Shown piece by piece: positions 6,524 to 11,278 of a stretch of DNA of 11,278 nt. The notes below the pieces were generated by a model. That model was not told the origin of the DNA. It was given only the letters and a program-made list of their open reading frames with translations, and did no database searches. The position numbers and the translations under genes were made by a program. Source of the DNA: an uncultured Lachnospiraceae bacterium (GTDB lineage: Bacteria; Bacillota; Clostridia; Lachnospirales; Lachnospiraceae); assembly GCA_946627575.1 (NCBI GenBank), contig CAMOVS010000014.1, positions 1 to 11,278 of the forward strand, written 5' to 3'. Every line of letters starts with the position of its first letter. Position 1 is the first letter of the stretch.

Positions 6524-7983
6524 AAATGATACATGGTACAATAAAAGACCGGGATCATTGGGAAGATGCAGGCGAGAAATCTCTGAAAGAATCCCTGCCG
6601 CTTTCCCAGGCCCTCTGGCCGGCCCCTTTTGAGCCCGGGCTGGAGTACAACAGTCCGGCCCACGGCAACTGGAACATTGTCCATATGGGTATGCTCCTGC
6701 CGGAAGCCCATCAGATCTATGTCTGTGCTGCCAACTGTAACCGGGGCGTGGTGCTGACCGCAGCGGAGATGGATGCCATGGACCGGTTCTCCTTTATCGA
6801 AGTTCAGGAGGAGGACCTGTATCAGGGAGAGATGGAGGACCTGGTGATTCGCGGTGTGGGGGAGATCCTTGACCGGCTCGACCACCGGCCCCGGATCATC
6901 CTCTTATTTACAGTTTGTCTCCATCATTTTATGGGAACAGATCTTCCCTATATCTATGAATCCCTCCGGAACCAATACCCGGACATTTATTTTGTAGACT
7001 GCTACATGGATTGCATCCTGCAGAAGGAGGGGCTGACTCCTGACCAGAAGCTGAGGATCAAGCTCTATGATATTATAGAAAAAAAAGAGGTCAATCCCCG
7101 GCAGATCAACATCGTAGGAAATGATTTTCCTCTGTCGGATCGCTCTGAGATTAAGCGGCTGATGAGGGCAGCGGGATGGATCTGGCGAGATCTGACGGAA
7201 CTGACCGGTATGGACCAATACCTTGAAATGGGGGAAGGATGCCTTAACATATGCACCTATCCTCTGGGACAGCCCGGTCTTGAAATTCTGTCTGAGAAAC
7301 TGGATGTTCCCGGACTCTATCTGCCCATGGCCTGGGATTACGAGGAGATCAACCGGCAGCTGGCCTGGCTCTGCAGATCTATGGGTATTATCGAGGATGA
7401 CAGGGAAGAAAAATCCGGTAATTTATCCGGAAAAGAAGCCGCTTCGGGGAAACACAGCAAAGAAGACAAGTCTAAGATTGTTGCTTTATTGAATCCCTGG
7501 ATTGATGTGGAGAAACTCCGGGAAGAGTGTGAGAAAAGCCTGGAGGAGACAGCTCATCTTCTCAAAGGCAGGAGCCTGGCCCTGGATGCTTCGGCTACAC
7601 CCCAGGTGCTGGGTCTGGCCCGGCTCCTGATATCCCATGGGATGAAAGTAACCCATATCTATGGAGATGCTTTTTTGCCGGAGGAGAAGGAAGACTGGCT
7701 CTGGCTTAAGAAACGGGCCCCCCAGATCGAGATATGCTCGGTCATCCACCACAATATGCGGGTTCGAAAAAGGATCCCCGACGACAAGGTTCTGGCTGTA
7801 GGGCAAAAGGCTGCTTATTTTCATCAGACCCCGCATTTTGTGAACATGGTAGAGGGAGGCGGCCTTCACGGTTATGATGGGATTCTGACCATGCTGGACA
7901 GGATTCGCCAGGCCGCACTGGAAAAAAAGGAAATCGAGGATACCATTCGGAGAAAAGGACTTGGCTGCGCCTGCCTCTTGTGA
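6517..7983 (+). CDS. Nitrogenase component 1-like protein (NifD-side), divergent, with three CX3C pairs
   Basis: A 488-residue protein of the nitrogenase component 1 superfamily, probably the first catalytic subunit partnered with the NifH-like protein. Its start overlaps the NifH-like stop by 7 bases. Seen: HMGMLLPEAHQIYVCAANC (56-74) with Cys70 and Cys74; LLFTVCLHHFMGTDLP (129-144) with Cys133, at the place where NifD has its third P-cluster cysteine; DCYMDC (161-166); GCLNIC (241-246); a hydrophilic Lys/Glu/Ser-rich linker at about 292-320; a later Rossmann-like domain (LALDASATPQVLGLARLLISHG, 354-375, read as two adjoining segments) and FVNMVEGGGLHGYDGILTML. The last residues are GLGCACLL. 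There is no clear counterpart of the NifD Cys275/His442 cofactor ligands, so FeMo-cofactor binding is unlikely. Possible roles include a reductase of an unknown substrate or a cofactor-building step, by analogy with protochlorophyllide reductase or CfbCD. The product is not known to me. Confidence 0.82.
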   Translation: MLKMIHGTIKDRDHWEDAGEKSLKESLPLSQALWPAPFEPGLEYNSPAHGNWNIVHMGMLLPEAHQIYVCAANCNRGVVLTAAEMDAMDRFSFIEVQEEDLYQGEMEDLVIRGVGEILDRLDHRPRIILLFTVCLHHFMGTDLPYIYESLRNQYPDIYFVDCYMDCILQKEGLTPDQKLRIKLYDIIEKKEVNPRQINIVGNDFPLSDRSEIKRLMRAAGWIWRDLTELTGMDQYLEMGEGCLNICTYPLGQPGLEILSEKLDVPGLYLPMAWDYEEINRQLAWLCRSMGIIEDDREEKSGNLSGKEAASGKHSKEDKSKIVALLNPWIDVEKLREECEKSLEETAHLLKGRSLALDASATPQVLGLARLLISHGMKVTHIYGDAFLPEEKEDWLWLKKRAPQIEICSVIHHNMRVRKRIPDDKVLAVGQKAAYFHQTPHFVNMVEGGGLHGYDGILTMLDRIRQAALEKKEIEDTIRRKGLGCACLL

Positions 7984-8015
7984 GAAGGACAGCTGACATA
8001 GACTAAAGAAAGGGT

Positions 8016-9503
8016 GTGACAGAACCCAAAGACCCGGACCTGTGCCGGACCTTGGGAAAGATAAGCGCCATGGAAAAAGAATTGAATCATAATAAAGATA
8101 ATATAAATATGCGGCAGGTGTCTGCCCGGATCTCCACCTACACCGCGGACGTGTCCGGAGTCTGCTCCGCCCTTTTTGAGCTGGGAGGGATGACGGTCAT
8201 CCATGATCCTTCCGGCTGTAATTCTACTTACAATACCCACGATGAACCCCGCTGGTATGATCAGGACAGCCTGGTATTCATATCGGGCCTGACTCAGATG
8301 GATGCCATTCTGGGAAACGATGACAAGTTTATCCGGGACATTATTCGGGCCGCGGAAGATCTGAAACCATCCTTCATCGCTCTGGTGAGAACGCCGGTAC
8401 CCCTCCTGAACGGAACGGACTTTGAAGGGATCGCTCTGGAGATTGAGGCAAGAACCGGGATTCCGGTCATGTATTTTCCAACAACCGGGATGGAAACTTA
8501 CATCCGCGGGGCAGGGATGGCCCTGGAAGCTGTGGTCAACCGGATTCCGGATCCTGCTTTTCATGGGAAGAGGAAGGACAGCGGGCAGGCAAAGAGCCAC
8601 GGAGAAAAAGAGGGCCTGTCTCTTGAGAAGGGCCCCTGGGTCAATATTCTGGGGGCGACGCCCCTTGATTTTTCCATAGGGCAGACCATGGATTCTCTTA
8701 AAGACTGGCTGGATCGCCGGGGATACCGGGTCCGGTCCTGTCTGGCCATGGGCTCGGGCCCGGATGCCATCCGGACTGCCGGGGAAGCGGACCTGAACCT
8801 GGTTATATCCGGTGTGGGCCTGCCCGCCGCAAGAGTGATGGAGAAAAGGTTCGGCATACCCTATGTTCTCGGCTTTCCGGTGGAAGACTATGGCCGGATT
8901 CTGGACCGGGAGATGAGCAGCTTGTCCGGAGCGGATTCTGATCAGGCAGAAGATTCCCCTTCGGATGATCTTTATGGCGGTGAGCTCTATGATGGTGAGT
9001 TCTATGATAGTGAGTTCTATGATAAAGAAAAGTCCGACCTGCAGGATTCGAATCTTAATACAGATCATTCCGACAGGGGATCATGGGTCGTTATCGGTGA
9101 GCCGGTTACAAGCATTTCCCTTGCCTGCGCCATATATATGAGGACAGGCATCCGTCCGGAGGTGATCAGCCCTCTGGAAACCGATCCCGAGATCCTGGAC
9201 TGGGCTAAAGAGGCCCTGAATGTCCGGGATTGTGGAGAGGAGATGGCCGGGGAGTCCAAGCAGGGGATGAAGAAGATAGGAGCAGGAGGGATTTCCTGCC
9301 GTATGATTCAGGGGGAGGCAGCCCTGGAGGAAGCCCTCCGGCCTTATACCAGGATCATAGCGGATCCTCTTTACCAGCCCATCTGTCCGGGGAAGGCTGA
9401 ATTTATCTCCCTTCCCCACGAGGCTTTCTCAGGGAGAATCTACCGAAAGCAGATCCCGGACCTGGTTCATGCCTTTATAGACCTGGGGCTGAAGGCTGAT
9501 TGA
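8016..9503 (+). CDS. Nitrogenase component 1-like protein (NifK-side), divergent, with acidic repeat linker
   Basis: A 495-residue component 1-like protein, 32 bases after the previous gene and likely its partner subunit. Family-like segments (numbered from 8016): DVSGVCSALFELGGMTVIHD at 45-64 with Cys50, SGCNSTYNTHDEPRW at 66-80 with Cys68, the region VRTPVPLLNGTDFEGIALEI (124-143) aligning with the third-cysteine region of NifD/NifK but lacking a cysteine, a middle domain (PWVNILGATP, ISGVGLPAARVMEKRFGIPY), and the final domain (SWVVIGEPVTSISLACAIY, RIIADPLYQPICP, FISLPHEAFSGR). Two hydrophilic insertions occur at about 182-207 and 301-355; the second is very acidic and built partly from a 15-base repeat. 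The start is uncertain: GTG 8016 has only AAAGG close before it, and ATG 8070 is an equal or better choice, since recognisable family sequence begins near residue 33. The substrate is unknown. Confidence 0.8.
   Translation: MTEPKDPDLCRTLGKISAMEKELNHNKDNINMRQVSARISTYTADVSGVCSALFELGGMTVIHDPSGCNSTYNTHDEPRWYDQDSLVFISGLTQMDAILGNDDKFIRDIIRAAEDLKPSFIALVRTPVPLLNGTDFEGIALEIEARTGIPVMYFPTTGMETYIRGAGMALEAVVNRIPDPAFHGKRKDSGQAKSHGEKEGLSLEKGPWVNILGATPLDFSIGQTMDSLKDWLDRRGYRVRSCLAMGSGPDAIRTAGEADLNLVISGVGLPAARVMEKRFGIPYVLGFPVEDYGRILDREMSSLSGADSDQAEDSPSDDLYGGELYDGEFYDSEFYDKEKSDLQDSNLNTDHSDRGSWVVIGEPVTSISLACAIYMRTGIRPEVISPLETDPEILDWAKEALNVRDCGEEMAGESKQGMKKIGAGGISCRMIQGEAALEEALRPYTRIIADPLYQPICPGKAEFISLPHEAFSGRIYRKQIPDLVHAFIDLGLKAD
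8973..9027 (+). repeat. 15-base imperfect tandem repeat inside the NifK-like gene
   Basis: Three full units start at 8973 (TATGGCGGTGAGCTC), 8988 (TATGATGGTGAGTTC) and 9003 (TATGATAGTGAGTTC), followed by a partial unit at 9018 (TATGATAAAG). Unit length is a multiple of three, so the reading frame is kept and the protein gains the pattern Tyr-(Gly/Asp)-(Gly/Ser)-Glu-(Leu/Phe) within an acidic linker. It looks like slippage-made, length-variable sequence. Confidence 0.9.
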
Positions 9504-9540
9504 GGATTGTCCCCGGTTGGCCCTTTTATGAACAGGCCGA

Positions 9541-9569
9541 TTGAGAACCGTCTTTGATTATGCTATGAT
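9541..9569 (+). promoter_or_regulatory. Sigma-A-type promoter for the aminopeptidase gene
   Basis: TTGAGA (9541-9546) and TATGAT (9564-9569) are separated by 17 bases. A TG one base before the -10 box (9561-9562) makes it an extended -10. It lies 31 bases upstream of ATG 9601 and predicts a start of transcription near 9576. This marks the aminopeptidase as a separate transcription unit from the nitrogenase-like genes. Confidence 0.75.
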
Positions 9570-9600
9570 AGAATAAAAATGGAATTAAGGGGAATGTCTG

Positions 9601-11278
9601 ATGAGAGAACAAGTAACAGAACTTAGAAAACTTATGAAAGAAGAGGGGATCGATGTATATCTGATTCCTACCAGTGACTTTCATGGGTCGGAATATGTAG
9701 GAGATTATTTTAAATGCCGGGAGTACGTGTCCGGTTTTACTGGATCGGCTGGTACCTTGCTGGTATCTGCGGAGGATGCCTGTCTGTGGACAGATGGCCG
9801 GTATTTTATCCAGGCCGCCGGCCAGCTTGAGGGAAGCGGGATCCGGCTGATGAAAATGGGGGAGCCGGGGGTGCCGACCCTCAGCGCTTATCTGCAGAGA
9901 GTCCTTGGCCCTGGTATGACACTGGGTTTTGACGGACGGTGCGTGATGGCTTTTCAGGCCAGGCTTTTCCGGCAGATCGCTCTGAACCGTAAGGCTTCCA
10001 TCCGGTCTGATAAGGACCTGGCGGGACAGATCTGGGCCGGCCGGCCGGCCATGTCCAGGGAAATGCCCTGGATTCTTGATCTGGCCTATGCCGGTCAGTC
10101 CCGCAAAGACAAGATCCGGCAGATCCGGGCTGATATCACGGCGAAAAAGGCTGGAAGTCTGCTGCTGGCTTCCCTGTGTGACATATGCTGGCTCCTGAAT
10201 GTCCGCGGCAATGACGTGGCATGTACGCCGGTGGTCCTGTCCTATCTTCTCCTGTCTCAGGACAAGGTGATCTGGTATGTCCAGGATTGTCTTTCCGATC
10301 CGGTCCGCGAAGAGATGGAGAGAGATGGCGTGACCATCCGGCCCTATGAAGAGATTTTTAATGACCTGGAAGGGCTTGAGGAGGGATCAGGGATTTACTA
10401 TGATCCCAGGATGACCAGCGATGCCCTGGTTCAGGCGATTCCGGATACTGTAAGAAAGATCGAAGGCGAGAATCCCACCCTGATCCGCAAAGCCGTGAAG
10501 AACCCTGTGGAGGTGGAGAATGAAAGGCTTGCCCACATCAAGGATGGCGTTGCCCTGACCCGCTTTATTTACTGGCTGAAGAAGCACGCCGCATCCGGAA
10601 CCATCGGGGAAATCACGGAGATGACAGCAGCCGATAAGGTCTGCAGGCTGCGTCGGGATCAGGAACACTTTGTAGAAGACAGTTTTGATCCGATTGTTGC
10701 CTATGGAGCACATGCAGCCATCTGCCATTACAGTGCCACAGAGGAGACGGATATTCCTCTTGAAGGCCGTGGCTTTGTTCTTGCAGATACCGGCGGCCAT
10801 TATCTGGAAGGAAGCACGGACGTAACCCGAACCATTTCTCTGGGAGAACTGACCCGGGAGGAGAAGGAAGCCTATACTTTGGTGCTTCGCGGTCATGTCG
10901 ACCTGGCAGCGGCCCGCTTCCTGCATGGATCTACCGGGCAGACCCTGGATGCCCTGGCAAGGACTCCTCTCTGGGACAGGAACATGGATTACAATCATGG
11001 AACCGGACATGGCGTGGGTTACCTTCTGGGTGTTCACGAAGATCCCAATGGATTCCGCTACCGGTCTTCACCCCAGGGCAGATCCCAGTGCGTTCTGGAA
11101 GAGGGGATGATCACATCGGATGAGCCGGGCCTCTAGCTGGAGGGAAAGTTCGGTGTCCGTATTGAGAATCTGATTGTCTGCCGGAAGGACCGGACCAATG
11201 GGTTCGGCAATTTCCTTTGCTTTGAGACCCTGACCTTGGCTCCCTATGACCGGGATGCCATCCTGGTGGATATGCTTG
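9601..11278 (+). pseudogene. M24B Xaa-Pro aminopeptidase, interrupted by in-frame TAG and cut by the window edge
   Basis: A cytosolic-type metalloaminopeptidase that removes an N-terminal residue preceding proline; full-length relatives have about 590-600 residues. Seen: a creatinase-type N-terminal domain from residue 1 (VYLIPTSDFHGSEYVGDYF, FTGSAGTLLV, LWTDGRYFIQA), a second creatinase-like domain (about 155-295) and the M24 catalytic domain from about 305. Metal ligands are Asp396 (ADTGG), Asp407 (STDVTRT), His470 (GTGHGVGYLLGVHEDP) and Glu508 (SDEPGL). Codon 512 is TAG, where relatives normally have Tyr. The same frame continues with LEGKFGVRIENLIVC, where Glu522 would be the fifth ligand, and stays open to the edge. 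Translation stopped at 11136 gives 511 residues lacking that ligand and should be inactive. The gene has its own promoter and an AAGGGGA binding site. It may be a fresh pseudogene, a sequencing error, or read through; the first two are more likely. Confidence 0.8.
11134..11136 (+). other. In-frame amber codon interrupting the aminopeptidase
   Basis: TAG replaces the expected Tyr codon (TAT or TAC) between EPGL and LEGKFGVRIEN. A single base difference explains it, and there is no shift in frame. TAG also ends hypF (2783-2785) and hypE (5308-5310), so it is an ordinary stop codon in this genome. Confidence 0.9.

Noticed and set aside
7872..9068. Long antisense open frame (398 codons) opposite the two component 1-like genes
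   Set aside because: No family resemblance; the repeated IIELT string is only the reverse reading of the 15-base repeat.
5720..9503. A nitrogen-fixation (nifHDK) operon
   Set aside because: NifH motifs are present, but the component 1-like proteins lack the NifD/NifK cysteine pattern and any clear FeMo-cofactor ligands, and no nifB/E/N is in view.
9514..9543. Hairpin after the NifK-like gene as a terminator
   Set aside because: The stem needs three G-U pairs, has a 12-base loop and is not followed by a T-run; it also overlaps the -35 box of the next promoter.
11134..11136. Pyrrolysine insertion at the amber codon
   Set aside because: The expected residue is an ordinary Tyr, no pyl genes are in the window, and two neighbouring genes end in TAG.

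Overview
The window reads as a bacterial chromosome segment, most likely from a Clostridia-class Firmicute (perhaps Lachnospiraceae-like; inferred from gene content and style, not proven). Every supported gene is on the + strand, genes are tightly packed behind AGGAGG-type ribosome binding sites, and the coding DNA is GC-rich (frequent CGG and CCG codons) with AT-richer gaps.

Layout: (1) 3-395, the C-terminal end of a nitrogenase component 1-like (NifD/NifK superfamily) protein cut by the left edge; its stop overlaps the hypF start as ATGA. (2) 392-5310, hypF, hypC, hypD and hypE, which together build and carry the Fe(CN)2(CO) unit of [NiFe] hydrogenases. HypA, HypB, a maturation protease and hydrogenase subunits are absent from the window. 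(3) 5311-5461, an AT-rich gap with a long inverted repeat and a T-run, possibly a terminator, attenuator or other cis-acting RNA. (4) 5462-9503, a small TM1266-family protein (usually seen beside [FeFe]-hydrogenase genes), a NifH-like ATPase with both cluster cysteines, and two divergent nitrogenase component 1-like proteins. (5) 9504-9600, a gap with a good sigma-A promoter. (6) 9601 to the right edge, an M24-family Xaa-Pro aminopeptidase gene interrupted by an in-frame TAG just before its last metal ligand.

The point of greatest interest is that HypFCDE sits inside a nitrogenase-like locus: component 1-like genes lie on both sides and one is apparently translationally coupled to hypF. The component 1-like proteins are far from true NifDK. 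One has three CX3C pairs and a terminal CXC; the other seems to lack the third cluster-type cysteine and carries repeat-built acidic linker sequence. A reasonable hypothesis is an ATP-driven reductase or cofactor-building machine that is linked to, or uses, Fe(CN)2(CO) chemistry. A plain alternative is that the hyp genes serve a [NiFe] hydrogenase encoded elsewhere and are only neighbours. No nifB, nifE/N or genuine nifDK is visible, so nothing here supports nitrogen fixation.
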